A stretch of DNA of 64,000 bases from Austropuccinia psidii (Eukaryota > Basidiomycota > Pucciniomycetes > Pucciniales > Sphaerophragmiaceae): positions 7,662,937 through 7,726,936 of the forward strand of contig JALGQZ010000009.1 of NCBI GenBank assembly GCA_023105745.1, read 5' to 3'. Below, piece by piece: positions 34,337 through 47,713 of the stretch (positions are counted from its first letter, which is position 1; every line of letters begins with the position of its first letter). A program made the translations under genes and the position numbers. The notes beneath the pieces were generated by a model. That model worked only from the letters and a program-made list of their open reading frames with translations. It did no database searches and was not told where the DNA came from.

Positions 34337-37300
34337 GCTTCACCTCCAAATAGCTCAAATGTATCCTCCAAGCCCCCATTTTTCATTTCCAACCACTTGA
34401 AAAATATTCTTTTTATTTTTGTTTCAAATCTTAATCTAAATTATATTTAATTTTGGAATAGCACTGCTATGAATAATTCAGCAGAGAAAAAGTTTCTATC
34501 TTTATTTAGAACTCAAAATAGAACTTCTTTTCTGAATTATTCAGAAGGGGAGTGCTCATTTTCTTATTTTATCTTTTTTAACTTATTTATTTTAATTAGT
34601 AGTTTAATTTCAATAGCATTTTTTTGCTTCATAATTCATCAGAGCAATGCTTAGGGTTTTGTTGTATTCTTCAACCACAAGAATCTTCTGCATCATTTGG
34701 AAGAGAAATGCTAATTATTTTATTTTCATTTTTTCAAATGATAAATTCTTTTATTTATTTTGAACTAGTGCTTATCTCATTCTTGATTCAGAAGAGAAAA
34801 ACCACGTTTTTTCAATTATAACTTCCTACTTTGATAAAAAAATGATTTTACAACTCAATTATTTCTTATCCCCAATCACTCATTTTAACCTCTAGGTAAT
34901 CTTCTAAAGAATACATCTCATTTCCAATTAATTTAATGTAAGAGTAATATAATTTTTATTTCTAAAAAAGCTCAATAAATTATTTACTTTCAGCTATTCT
35001 TAATTATGTGAAACTCTCATATTGATGTTCTTATCCTTTGCTTTTTTTATTATTTTTTGTAAGGGTGGAAACATGTTGGGCTGCATTTCATCTTTAATCA
35101 TATTTTTATGTATAATTGCAATCAATACAGCCTTCCAATTTCATCCAATCCTTCCTATCATTTCCAACTTCCCACCTTCAATGCCATAACCTTGAAAGCA
35201 TGTGATATAATTACTGTTGGGACTCAAACTTATTATCAAATTGATTTCAAAGATGAATCAGAATGTTAAAATAATCTTCTATAGAAAATATGAATTAAAA
35301 TTATTGGAGTCTTGTGGTAAGATGACTGTTGGGGCTCAACCAAACTACCACATAGAGCTCAAAGATAAATAAACATCTTGAAATCATATTTCCAACTCCA
35401 ACACCAATAACAAATGACTCACTAGACTACAGAGAAGGATGATCCTCCACCATGGTCAAGCTGAAAATTACTTGATCTTATTAATGAATATTTTTTATTA
35501 ATTCCACTGGATAAAAAGACTAATTTAGATGAGTCCTGGCTCCAAATTCCTTCCCAAAAGAGCTTAAGGAAGCCATATGTACGCAGAAACAAGAATGAAA
35601 CACTATATCTTCCAATATTGATGTATGAAATACATCAATTCATCAACCCCACTCCCATATTAGGCAATCTTAAGAGAATAATAATAATTCCCAATACTTT
35701 CCAGTATTAGACAAAATATCACCACTAATTACAAAACGCTTGAAGGGATAATGGGGGTTTTGGCCTTTTTCAGGATTCTGATTCTGGAAATTACCTGGCT
35801 TTCATAAACAGAAACCATGTTCAACTCAAGAAGAGCTTGATAGGGAAAATTCAGGATGGTTGATATTCCAAAATTTTGATGAATTTATATACTAAAGAAT
35901 ATAACAATTCTTTAATAAGGAATTAAATGATAATCAAAAAATCATGAAAGCAGCCCAATTACCAAAATTGAATCAATTTAAATGGAAACAAAAGACTAAA
36001 AATGTCGTAAGTTACTTTACTATTTTATTTTAGCTTATGATAGTTTTCAAAGCAAGGCTCATGTTTACAAAAATTATCTTAGCCCATGGACATATGGTAT
36101 TTGTGCATTTATCAATACAGACTCATTTCAACCAATTATAACTTCTTTTCAGCCCTCAGGCCATGTATCAAGCTTCCCTCCTCTCAAATTTCATTTTAAA
36201 TTATTCTATAAAGGAAGGCATTATAGAAAGAATTTGGAAACCTTGATCAATTTCCATGAGAAAATTGGCTACACCTTTCAGAAGGTGCATCATTGGAAAA
36301 TTAGCTTGTACTCAGATCAGGCTAGAATATTACTGTTATTCTGAAATGAGTTTAACCATGATAATTTCTGTTTGGAAAAGTTCTCATATCTTCTCAGCAA
36401 TAAGAAAATTATGAAAACTCAGGAAAAGAATTTTATATTTGTTTTAATTCCTTGCCTAACTCAAAACACATTCTTATTTCAGCTTTGAAACTTCAGCATA
36501 CACAAAAATCTCTTATATTGTAAGATATTTGATGAAAATATGCAGTGTTAAGCTGGAGTTTCTGCATTTTTCATTTCAATACTTTTTTCCAAATATTTCA
36601 ATTCTCCATTCAAAATAGTTGAGGCTTCTTACTTGAGAAGAGAATCTTCAAAAACCAAGAGGCTTGCATTTTGAATAATGAGTTTTCTTAAAAGGTACTA
36701 CCAGAAGGTATATTTATAAAACAAAATATTGTTAATAATAAAGCTATACAATTATTAAATACTCCTTGGGGTCTGAATCTATCTATGAAATAAAAAAGCT
36801 ATATTGAGAAATGTCTATTTTTTCAATGAAGCTGTGAAATCTTGAAGGTAATTAATGTTGAAATAATAAAACTTGAAGCTGATAATTGAAATTATTTCTA
36901 GCTGAATCAGTAAATTAATGAATATCTGCCTTCAATTTTTGATTAAAAATAAATAATATTGATTAAAATTATATTATTTACCTCCTTATTTTGGAGAATT
37001 TAAAATTCGAAAATGAAATATTTGTCTAATAGGGTGCGTTTGGGACTGTAACCTTCCTTCTTCCATCTATCTCCCTCTCCCCCTCTTTATCCCCTTCCAC
37101 ATTTCAACTCTAACTCTATTATATTCTTATATAAATGTCAAAAATCAGTTAGGTCCAAATATTATGAATTTAATATGAAATCCACATTAGAAAAGAATTT
37201 TTCATTTGAGTTAATAGAGATCTTCCAGTTATAGAAAATATGCAATTATCCCTTATATTCTGTAGTTTTATTATTCTTTTTATTTTCCCTTTCAATTTAT

Positions 37301-39481
37301 CATCACAAGCTAATGATTATTTATTTTATCAAAATGTTCGATGCATTTGAAGTATATGAAACTCTTAATAATTCTTATATTTGGTTACTTGAAAGTGTGT
37401 TTTTAGTTTGAGATTTAGGCTTTTAAAGGAAATATGATTTTCTGTCGACGAATTGAATAGAATAAAAGAATTCAAAGAGAAAGTAAGTAGGGTAGGTAGA
37501 CATTCAATCAATATAAAAAATGAAATTGTGTAAAAAGCTGTAAAAATGCGAAATAATGTATTTATTTTTTAACATCTGGGAAGGAAACAAATTGATTTTG
37601 ATTTTTAAATATTGGTAAATAGGAACTAACTTGAGATTTTATTTTTGTAGGTTTTTGGGAAGATTAAATTGTAAATAACTGACAAATCCCAAATAGATAT
37701 CAAATGAGTTAAGTCTTAAAAGCTGATTTAGAACAAAATCTTCACACTTCAAAAATTAATATGTAATAATAAATGTTACACAGTTCTATTGATGTTTTCC
37801 CTTTTATTGAAAATTTAATCTCTGTATTTACCTCTTTTAAATCAAAGTAATGTTAAAAATTATCAGGTTTTAAGTTCTCAAAAGGCTGAATATATTGAGA
37901 GAAGGAATTGGAATATGTACAGAATCTTCCCAAAACCATCAAAGAGTTATTAAACATTATTAAAGAAAGATTTGGGAACATTATTGATGTTCCAATTTCA
38001 ATCAATTGAATTATTGAGATTATTATTTCACCATATGTGTTTCTTTTATACTATATAGTTTAGTTGGATTGGAGGCTTAAAGATATTCAGATAAATTGGT
38101 GTGACTCCTCATTAATAATAGCAATCAATAAGCCAATTTAAATTCTTTTATTGAATTTTATCGAGGAAAAATGAATAGAAAAGAGTTTTAAACGCTCTGA
38201 TATTCCGACTTGAGTCCTTGAATTTCAAAATTTTGAAATGAGTTGAACTATCATAAATTATCCTCAGAAATCAATACATTACTTTAACTGCACATAGCTT
38301 GTATATTTTTTTATTACTGATTTATTTTTACCTTATAGCCTCTGTGGACCATTTTTTAATTTATTCTATTTTAAGATCAAGATACGGAATATTTTACCTA
38401 CTAGGAAGAGTGAAAGTGAGTTTACAACACAGAAGATAAAATAAATAAATTATATTCAGGTATTTACAGTTCATAAATAACAAGGACTTGATAAAATTGA
38501 ATTTCAGCTCTACAGGTTTCTGCAGTAACTTGAAACTAAAACAAAAAACATTTCTATTAAAAGAATAGCTTTTATTTTATACTTGGTGAGGAATAAAATT
38601 GGTTTTTGGTCATAATAAGACATGAATTGACATATGAAAATCCATATTCCTCCTGAATGTAGGAGAAAAAAGATTTATTTATTATGTAATAAGAAAAACA
38701 TTCAATTATTAAAGAATCCCATCCATGAAAGAATTGAATAATAATTATCCAAGAATATCTTTAGAATTTCCCAGGCTGATCTGAGAGTTTCCATTAATAA
38801 CAAAATTTATGAAATTCAATATCTGAACTAAGAGGAAATGGGTTTTTGTTTCTTAATTATTACTTACTAGAAATGTTTCCCAGGTACATTTTGGTATCAG
38901 AAGTAAGATCTAAAGCTTTGCAATGAAGATTATCCCATGGTGGCTGAAGGATCATGAATACTCATTCAGTAGTGGAAATTGACTTTTGATGCTCATTTGT
39001 ATATAGGCTTGATGGAAATGATGAGAATTATTGACTTTCTACTGTGTTTGTGCCCTCCTTTGGTTGTATTAAACTATTCTTTCAGCTTTGTTTTAATTTT
39101 AGCTTTATATTGGTAGCTTAAGTAATGGTAATCCATATCACAAAAAGGAAGCTTGAATGCCTCAGTCCTTGAGTTAAATGTTGTTGAATAATAATTTACT
39201 TCAGGATCCTCTTCAGTCTCACACAAGCAGTCATCAGATGGAAGAATTTTTGAGGAAAGCTCTTGTCCAAGTTACCTTTCTGATGTCAAGAATCTATTTT
39301 TAAACAACTTTTGAAATTATTTAATTGGCCATAATTCAATTATTCTAATTCCTATTCAAAACTTACAAAACTGTGATCTTATATGAGGCTTTTTCCTTGT
39401 CTTCCTGGGTCTTTTTTGGATTAATAAAAAAGTATTTTTTCTCTAAGCCATATTTCAGAAGTTCCTAAAATTGGGTTTTTC
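34337..39481. other. AT-rich DNA without recognised genes
   Basis: About 5.1 kb. No open frame is long enough or protein-like enough to support a gene (the longest is about 65 codons, low-complexity). There are no LTR ends, RNA genes or splice-linked exons I could recognise. A pair of imperfect 60-bp direct repeats lies at about 35208-35370. A pyrimidine-rich tract is at 37050-37110. It is probably old, decayed repeat or intergenic sequence. Confidence 0.5.
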
Positions 39482-40749
39482 CATCACGACCATGGGAAAT
39501 AACCCCCCATTGGTGTTTTATGGAAATTAGAGCCTGAAATGATTTATGGCCGATTGGCCCCTGGTGGCGTGAAATGGCCTTTGGGCCACACTTACATGTT
39601 CTGGCCATATCCTGCATCAAAATGGCCTCCGAGGCCATTTCCATAATCCCCTCCCCCCAGGCCATATCACTGAAATGGGGCCTGGAGGGTCTCACTGGAA
39701 TTTCAGGGACCTATGGCCTCTGGCCCACCCCCTTTGATTAAGGGTTTTTGAGCCATTTAGGGCCCTACATCTCTTACAGGCGGGGGACCCTTGAGACCCC
39801 TTTTGGCTTAAACCCAATGGGGGCAGACCTTTGGCCCCCAAACCACAATTGGGCCTACCTGGGCTTATTTTGGTCCACAAATCCCAAAGGACCCAAATGA
39901 CCAAAACACCTCACTTGGACATAATCGGCCATAGATCCTCAATATGCAGGCCAGGGGCTCTTGCAGCCACCCATCACCTTCAGAAGGGGTTTCCCTCAAG
40001 ATAATAAAAATACTTCCCCAGTCATAGAACCAGGGCTGTAGGAACCAGGAATGGGGAGTATATGATATTATATACCATTATGCACTGTGTTTCCTCAGCA
40101 ATCCAATGGTGACACTCTTCAGACTCCATTTAAGCATGTTACATCAAGTCTCAGTTCCATGATTCCATTTTAAGGAAGAATACAGTCACTCAAGCTTGCA
40201 ATCCATGGTTGCATCCAGAAGACCATGCAATAAAATCAATCACCTGTCCCTTCAGGTGTTGGTCATTTCAATTCAGAAGTATTCCCCCAAGAAAATACTA
40301 ATGTAGGATTCTTCAAGGGCAGTTCCAAAAGGTTTTTATTTATAAAATAAGCTGTCAAGGCATCAAGAGCTCCAACAATCCTTGGACAAATCAGTTGGTC
40401 CGTACAGACTGTCTTCAAGCAACCTGTATGGCATTGACCCTTTTGGGTCAACTCATTTTCAACTGTGGAAATTCAAGGCACACAGCTCAATTCTCAATAT
40501 GGAAAGATATGTATTGACTCAAAACAGTAAATACAGCTGGGTGATTGAACAGCCAGGCTTAGTATGTCAAATCTTCACATATACTGTCCATCTTTTCACC
40601 CCTGGGGTTCTTTTCCCCAGCTATTTGACCTATTGGATTTATTTCTATCTTTATTTTCTTTTCATTCTTGGAATTAAATACTGATATTAATAGTTCAGCC
40701 ATTTGAAACTTCCTCTTTTGCTGTAAGTGGATCTTTGTGGTCATATCCC

Positions 40750-42220
40750 TGTCTCAACCATGGCAATTCATCCCCTTGGACTTAAATATGGCATATCCAT
40801 GCCATGTCCAATATATGGCGATTTGGCCATATCCATAAATCATTGGCCAAATTGGCCATCTCACCTCATTTGGCCTTTTATGGCCAATTAATCATCTGGG
40901 CCCAACTTGGGCCCTTCACCGTCATCAGGCCTTTCCTGGCCTTTCTCTACTTTTGGGCAATTTTGGTATTTCCCATTCAACAGGGGAAATACAGCCCAAG
41001 AAGCTGTATTTTGAGTTAAATACAGTTTCTGCGCATTTGTGCACTTTTTGCGCATTTTGCGCATTTTTGCACACCTTGCACATTTGCGCACTTTTGTGCA
41101 CTTTTTGCGCATGTTGCGCAAATACAGTTTTAAGGCTGTATGAGCTGTATTTGGCCAAAAACCCAAAAATGGCCAAATACCTCAAAAAACACTCTGACAC
41201 CTCTGAAGCCCGCCAAAACCAAATTTCACCAATATCCTCCTGGTGTCATCTCTAAAGACTTATGGTCATTTTCAACCTCCAATAACCAAAATGCCATATA
41301 TGGTGTTATACACCATTATGAATCTTTTTTCAGCAGCTATCTACTGGCGGCAATATCATCTGGTTATTTCAACTTTCAATCAGGCCATCCAGTCACGTCA
41401 TCAAGAGGATTCTCCAAGGCGCAAGGGCAAGTGTCAAAACCTCAAATACCAATGACGCCATCAAGCAGTCATTGGTTATTCTCACTCCAAGTATTCCTTC
41501 CAAAGGAATACTGTCCATTCATTCTCAAGGTGTTTTAAAGAGGCAATGAACTCAGTTCATTCATTCAGTTGTCAAGCGTCAAAGCTCCACTCAATCCATC
41601 TTGGCAACCACCTTCTTTTCAATACAGTCTGGATCCACCAAGAACTGTATTTCATTTTCAAGCATGGGAAATTCATTCAACCCAATTCAATTTCAATATT
41701 AGCCAGCTGTATCAATTCCCAAAACAATCAATACAGCCTCAAGGTTCAATACAGATCAGTTTTCAGCCTGAAGAACTCAAGCTCCCAATTTTTCACATAT
41801 ACCGGCTACCCTTTCCACCCTGGGGGGTTTTTCCCCAGTTAATTAATATACCTTGATTTATTTTTTTATCTTTATTTTCTTTTCATTTTAGTTAAGAAAA
41901 TACTGATATTAATAAGTCAGTCATCTAGCACCTTTCTCTTTTTCTTTCTTTGCCTGTCAATGGATACTTGGTGGTCATATCCTTACTAACTCCATTATTC
42001 ATTTTTGGCAGGTTGAAACAGTGATTAAGGACTTACTTGGTTGGATCTTTGGCCACTTGGCTTCCCTTTCCTCTTTTGCATCTCATCTTGTACCTGCATA
42101 TCTTTTAGAGGAATTCATTCTTATTATTTTTATTGTTTATTCTTTTGGAGTCTTCCAAGTGAGTTCCCTGATTGCTGAGTGCCAGACCACTCTTGTATTT
42201 CCACTAGAGCCCCTGTGACA
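40750..42220 (+). repeat. F-type solo LTR (inner)
   Basis: 1471 bp, TGTCTCAACC start and CCCCTGTGACA end, with exact target duplicate ATCCC at 40745-40749 and 42221-42225. The blocks CACATATAC(C/T), GGGGTTTTTCCCCAG and GGTGGTCATATCC recur in the outer copy and in 62713-63470. Its terminal inverted repeat and size fit an LTR; no internal region was found. Orientation is not known. Confidence 0.85.
41029..41120. repeat. Tandem microrepeat based on TTTTGCGCA
   Basis: About nine imperfect copies of an 8-12 base unit (TTTGCGCA, TTTGTGCAC, TTTTGCACA) lie inside the inner F LTR. The core TGCGCA is self-complementary. It is a CpG-rich patch in otherwise CpG-poor DNA. Confidence 0.8.
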
Positions 42221-42485
42221 ATCCCTTACTAATTCCATTGTTCTTTCTGGAAGGTTGAAAAAGTGAATTGAGTATTAATTTTTCAGGCACTTTGAACTTT
42301 TGCTTCTCTTCATTATCTTTGGTCTCTGGATTTTTTTCTTATCTTTGGCATATTTGTACTTGCTCTCAATTTCCTTAAAGAAATAAAATCTTGAGTTATT
42401 TATTTATCCTTGTGGATCCCTCCAAGTGAGCTATTGATTCCTGAATGCCAGGCCACTCTTGTAATACCCAATAGCCCCTGTGACA

Positions 42486-45400
42486 TGTTCTGACATTGAG
42501 ATTCATGAAAGGCATAATATTTGAAAGCTCCTATACCAAATTCGAGAAACCAGTGCTTTGTAATAACACTAAGTATTGGATTTTCCCATGATGTGATGGT
42601 TTTGAAGTTAAATTGAAAGGATATTTTTGAAAGAAATAGCTGAGGATCTCAGAAGTGGCTTGATCTTTTTGCATCACTGGAGTTCCCTTTCTTAATACAT
42701 GATAGCTTGTATCTCAAAGAAATATTGTTTTAAAACTAATCCTTTAGTAGTTGGCTAAATTGAATTTGAGGTAAGCTGCTTTGAAGGTGATTATGGTACT
42801 GGAGATCCAGGGGGGAAATTACAAGTACCATGTTAAGGAAATCCCTTAGGGAATAGAAATAGTTAATCATCTGAGGTTGGAAAGTACTGTGAAACTGTTT
42901 TATTTATTCTTATAGCTGATGTGGGAAGTTTAGTATAATGCTCCATTATATTATCAATTTTAAAAAGTATCAATGGAGTATTTGGAAGAAATTGGTGAAT
43001 GTCGTTCCTATAGAAATTCATATATTAGGTTTAGTTTTGTTTTCTCTCTAATCTTCTCATTATTAGAAATTAGTTCCAAATTCTATTAAATATGAATTCA
43101 CTATAAAGGTGGTAAAATACTTAATAATAAACGGTATTATTTAGCACTTCTACTGAGATAAACTGTTTGGGAGGCTCTTGGTGGTTCTTTTTAAATAATT
43201 TTTGCTATATTTTCAAGAAAATAATATTTAACCTTTCTTCATCATTTCATGTTTCATAATTACTTCTTATGATACAAAAAAGCTAATCTTATTAAAAATA
43301 AAACTAGAAATAATTCTCCATAAAGATAATAACAAATGTTTTTTACAGAATAAAATTGATTTCTAGAGCTATAGGGGATAGACTCAAAATCTTTGAGATT
43401 AACCCTTGATATTCTTAGTAATGGGTGAATTGAATCCAAAACATGACCTGTTTGTTGTTCAAAAAATAAGATGACTTAAAATTCTCAATAAAGACCTCCA
43501 TTAGTCTACTGTAAGAAAATTTTGTATGTTACATATCAAGAACTCTTTCCTAATCAATATTTCCTGAGAGACCATGAAATCCCATCTTGCCAAGTTTTTT
43601 CGAAAAATTAACTCTAAAGTTACCAAAATAACACCATTAGGGGGCTTGAGGTGGATTCTTGAGATTAGATTCAATCAGCCCCTTTTCAAGTTGAAGTGCC
43701 ATGAAATATTCAAAAATTGGGTAGTTTGTTTTATCAGTTGAGCATATGAACATTGAAGCTTGGTTCAGAAGAAGGAGGCTTAAGAGTGCTGCCACCATTT
43801 TGCGTCTGTGACAGTAATCCCTCTTGACAGTGTGATTATCCTTTGATAGGAGTACATATTTGTAATAATATACAATGGACATAATTCCAGCCATTTCTGC
43901 AACAATATAGTCATGAAATATTCTTATTTCAAAATAAATACCAAGGAGTCAGAGGTATGGAGGAACTCCTGTTTTCAAACAGGAATTAAGATATATTGAA
44001 TAACCCCTTGAAGTCTTGGCCAGTGAGTACTGACAGGTATGTGAAGGGGCTCTAGTATGGATTTGATGACATCACTTATATTAGAACCTGGGGTTACCTC
44101 CATGTTTTTGTGATTTATTAATTGGGATTCTCTAAAACTTCAGTAAATAAATAATCACTTGAGTATTTTGAGATTCACTGACATTTTTGTACCCTCATAA
44201 GAACAGTCTCAATGTCTGTTGTGAGGACATTAGCAGTCACAGGGACCATGGGAATCTTATACCCTAAGAACTTGGGAAGGTGTTTCACAATGAAAAAATC
44301 TTTTGAAGTGATTTTTTGATAATCTTCATAGTCTTTCCTTTTAGCCTGAAGTTGTGAAATCCTCTTCATAGACACTCAGAAAAAGTCTTGATCACTTGGT
44401 GTGTTAAGGAATTAGAGTAGGTATGATCAGTTTCTACTTTAGAAAATGATTACTTACTTTAAGGAGGAAAATGAGAAACTGGTTAAATATTTGATGAACT
44501 TTTAAAAGGTACACCTTTGGCCTTAGGAGCATATGAATTTGGTAGGTTAAGATTATTTGGATATTATTTTTGTGGAGCACCAGTTTGAAGATTCTCAAAC
44601 TTGGGAAAGGTAACTGAAGATGTTTAAGATATCTGGGGAGTATTTCTAAAATCAGAAGCCAAGGAGAGAATTGGTGTGAGTAAAAGCTTATGAGCTAAAA
44701 TGGAAGGGATATTTGGCAATAATGTTGTGGTTCTTTTGAAAGTTAGAAGTGTTAAGGTAATAGTAGCTGTTTTCAGGGTTCTCATTGGCTTATTGGACAT
44801 TTCTGATTCAAAATTAAGCAACAATTAATATGCTTGAGGGACTCTTCATAAGGAGCTGAGGCCAGTGATTCAATTTTGCAAGGAGGAGAATAAGGAATAA
44901 TGAGACAATTTTGGAAGACCCTTTTCTCTTGTTTTATTTTTGATCTTCACATAAAGGTATTACAATTGATTTGGTGGGTGAGGGGACTGCTGTGTGGTCA
45001 TTTTTTGTGGATATGGGAGGGGTGGTATTACGGGTGGGTCTGTAAATGTTTCAATTGTGAAATTTATTTGAATTTGAAGAAGAAGCTGTCTAATAAAGGC
45101 GGAATATTCAGAAAAGAATAATACACTAATACTTTAAATATATCCTCCTCAAAAAGTAATTCTTCAGAGTGGAACCTCTTTCTTTGTATCATTGGTGAAG
45201 GACTTCTGAATAAATTCTTGGAAGTGGAGGTTTGTCCTCTCAAGTAAAATTCTGCTGCAAGTGAAACATATTCAGATCTTTCAGTTTTTTTAAGAGTTGT
45301 TTTTTGGAATTTTGATTGGAATTATTAGAGAGACGTTTTCCAGAAGTGCTCAGGATAATGTGGGAAGCTTCAAGATCCATTTGTTTCACTTGATCTGAAA

Positions 45401-45602
45401 TGAAGTTGTGTCTTTTAATTTTGAGATTGGGAACATCCTCTGATTTTATTTCATCAATAAATGTTTGATTCTTGTAAACCTTTTCAGTTTGTGCCCTTTG
45501 AAGGTGATTGGATTCTGACTTGGTGAATATTGGTATCCAGTTGAAAGGATGGAATGTTGAGAATAGTAAGCTTACCTGAAAATTCTACATGATGAAGGTA
45601 AC
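42486..45602. other. AT-rich DNA with possible very old retroelement trace
   Basis: No confident gene. On the minus strand, short open frames at 43637-43894, 44175-44375 and 44624-44824 follow one another. The middle one ends GYKIPMVPVTANVLTTDIE, faintly like the ORF1 C-terminal region of B ([16 protein letters not shown]). This could be a heavily decayed ORF1/gag region. The similarity is too weak to call. Confidence 0.35.
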
Positions 45603-47713
45603 TGTAAGATGTGTCTATGAAGTATTTTTTAATATTAACTTTAATAAACATTATTATGACTGTTCTTATGAATTATACTAAGTAAATTTATTATAACCAC
45701 AATTAAATAATTAATTACTTAATTTTTTATTTTAATTGTTATACACTACTTGTGATTATAACAGTAAGTAGTAATTTTCTATAAGAATGAATTAAAAGAA
45801 GTGTTTAATAATAAAATTATTTTAAGATATAATCCTCTTTTGAAAAAATAATTATAATGATAATTATTGGAGAAAACTATTTCTAGAGAAAACCTTTAAG
45901 AATTAAATCAAAAAACTCACTAATATTCGAAAAATACCTTGTGGAGAATTGGAAGAGTGATTTGAGTGATTAATTGTGGATTCAAAGGGTCAAAATTGTA
46001 TTATAAAAGTAATACAACAATATGGTATTTAAGCACTATTTCAAATATTATATTTATATGATATCGAATCTTTATGATTCATTCTGAAAGAATTAAAACA
46101 CTTCAGAAAATGATTAACTCATACTTACTTGTTGGTATAAAAGATATAATTTGATAATAAGATTATTTAGAAAAAACAGCAAGAGGAGGCCTCTTTTAAG
46201 TCAATGAAAGCTCAAGGAGTTTTACCATTGAGCAAACTGAAAAAATATTCAGTGAGAAACAATTAATCCTTCTTGGATAATGGGTTACATCATTTATTTT
46301 CATGGAAGATTATCATAATTACTTAATTAAGTCATTTTACATGACTACCAACTCATTTCTTATTAAGAAATAAAGGATTAACAGATTTCAATATTCTTTT
46401 ATTTTGAAAGAATCATTGTTTTATCAAAGGTATAGATGTTATTGAAAATTTCATCACAGATTGTATTTTGTGTATATTTTGAAGATTCAGTGTTTCACAT
46501 GGAGTTATCAAAAATGGACTATAAATAAAACTTTACATTTGAATTATGAATTCATGAGTATTTGTAGGTTTTTTATGGATTATTCCTTTATCCATTGTTC
46601 CGCAAAGGTCTAGAAGGATTAATTTAGGTTTGTATTTTTAATGGGTTTTTGAAGTTTTTACCTTTTTTTCTATGTATAATTGTAAATAGCACAGCTGTAG
46701 CTGGTTTCCATGAGGTAAAGTCATGAACAATAGTCTAAAAAAGATTTAATTATGCCTTTAATGGTTCATCCAAGTAAAATAATCAAGAATTGACATTATT
46801 CCAGGAGTCAAAGTTGCTCATTACCTCCTTGTTATGTCAAAATAGCAGCTTATCTGTTATTTTATTTTGATTTAATGGAGCTTTAGCTTGTTAACCAAGT
46901 TACAAAAAGGCTTTAGTCTAAAAATTGAGCCATGATCAGTCATGAATACAATATTTGGAGCTGCCTGAATCTCAGAATTTGGGTACCCTGGCTCTCTTTG
47001 ATGTCTTTTGGCTGTCCAGGCGGTCAAACTGTGACATATAATATCAGAAAAAGATCAAGGAAATTTTACCTTGATGTTGTAGCCTTTTCTCTGCAGTTGT
47101 TATGAATGCACAATAAAGAAACCTAGGGTCTAGTAATGGTGGTGGGGGGACTGTCTGTTCTGACCTGACCCTGAGTGGAGAGCTCAAGTGCTTGTTGATG
47201 GTTTGTAACATCAATGTGACATTAGCCCTCTTAGCTATTTTGAGGTCAAAAATAGTATCCAGGCTTAAAAAATGATTTCACTATTGGTCTAACAAAACTG
47301 TATGTAAGAATACTATATTCTTAAGTCAAACAAACATGCATAACAATAATATTGGTGTATATGTAACATGGGATTTCTCACATTCCAATTATTTTGGTGT
47401 GAATTTGAGAAAAACAAAAACTTTCAAAATTCTTTTATGTGGTATCAAAGTATTTTTCATATTACCACCACATGGAGTGAGTTTAAGATTATTAGCGCTA
47501 TGGAACTACCCTAGGTGGAATTTTGTGTAGATTCCACATCTGACCTTAAATCCATGGATTTATGTACTTAGAAAAAAGTTATTCATCTTTTCTCAAAGGA
47601 AAAATGTTAAATCTTGGATATATGCATGACTTATGGGTTATGCATAGTTCAGAATTAATTTTGATATTAATTATGGCCTGTTCTGGTATATAAAGTATGC
47701 CTCAAGGCTCACA
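45603..47713 (-). repeat. E-type solo LTR (E2)
   Basis: 2111 bp, TGTAAGATGTGTCTATGAAG start and AAGGCTCACA end, related to the E1, E3 and B LTRs. Flanks GTAAC (45598-45602) and GTCAC (47714-47718) are a target duplicate with one mismatch. No primer site or coding sequence adjoins it. Confidence 0.85.

Larger units (their letters stand above)
39482..42485 (+). repeat. F-type LTR (outer), split by a second F-type LTR
   Basis: Pieces 39482-40749 and 42226-42485 together give about 1528 bp. The left end reads CATCACGACCATGG, aligned with TGTCTCAACCATGG of the inner copy, so the terminal TG is mutated. The right end is GCCCCTGTGACA. Flanks TTTTC and TGTTC are a likely decayed target duplicate. 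It is rich in GGCC, unlike its surroundings. No coding capacity. Confidence 0.7.

Noticed and set aside
34469..34821. Two small overlapping open frames, Phe/Ile-rich
   Set aside because: They are short, of AT-driven composition, and lack an initiation context or a homologue I recognise.
37034..37060. GGGTGCGTTTGGGA, resembling the terminal repeat of some hAT-like transposons
   Set aside because: No inverted partner was found in the window, and no transposase or target duplicate.
40888..41255. Frames on both strands with Cys/His/Lys repeats in the F LTR
   Set aside because: They are translations of the TTTTGCGCA tandem repeat in several frames, not a zinc-finger gene.
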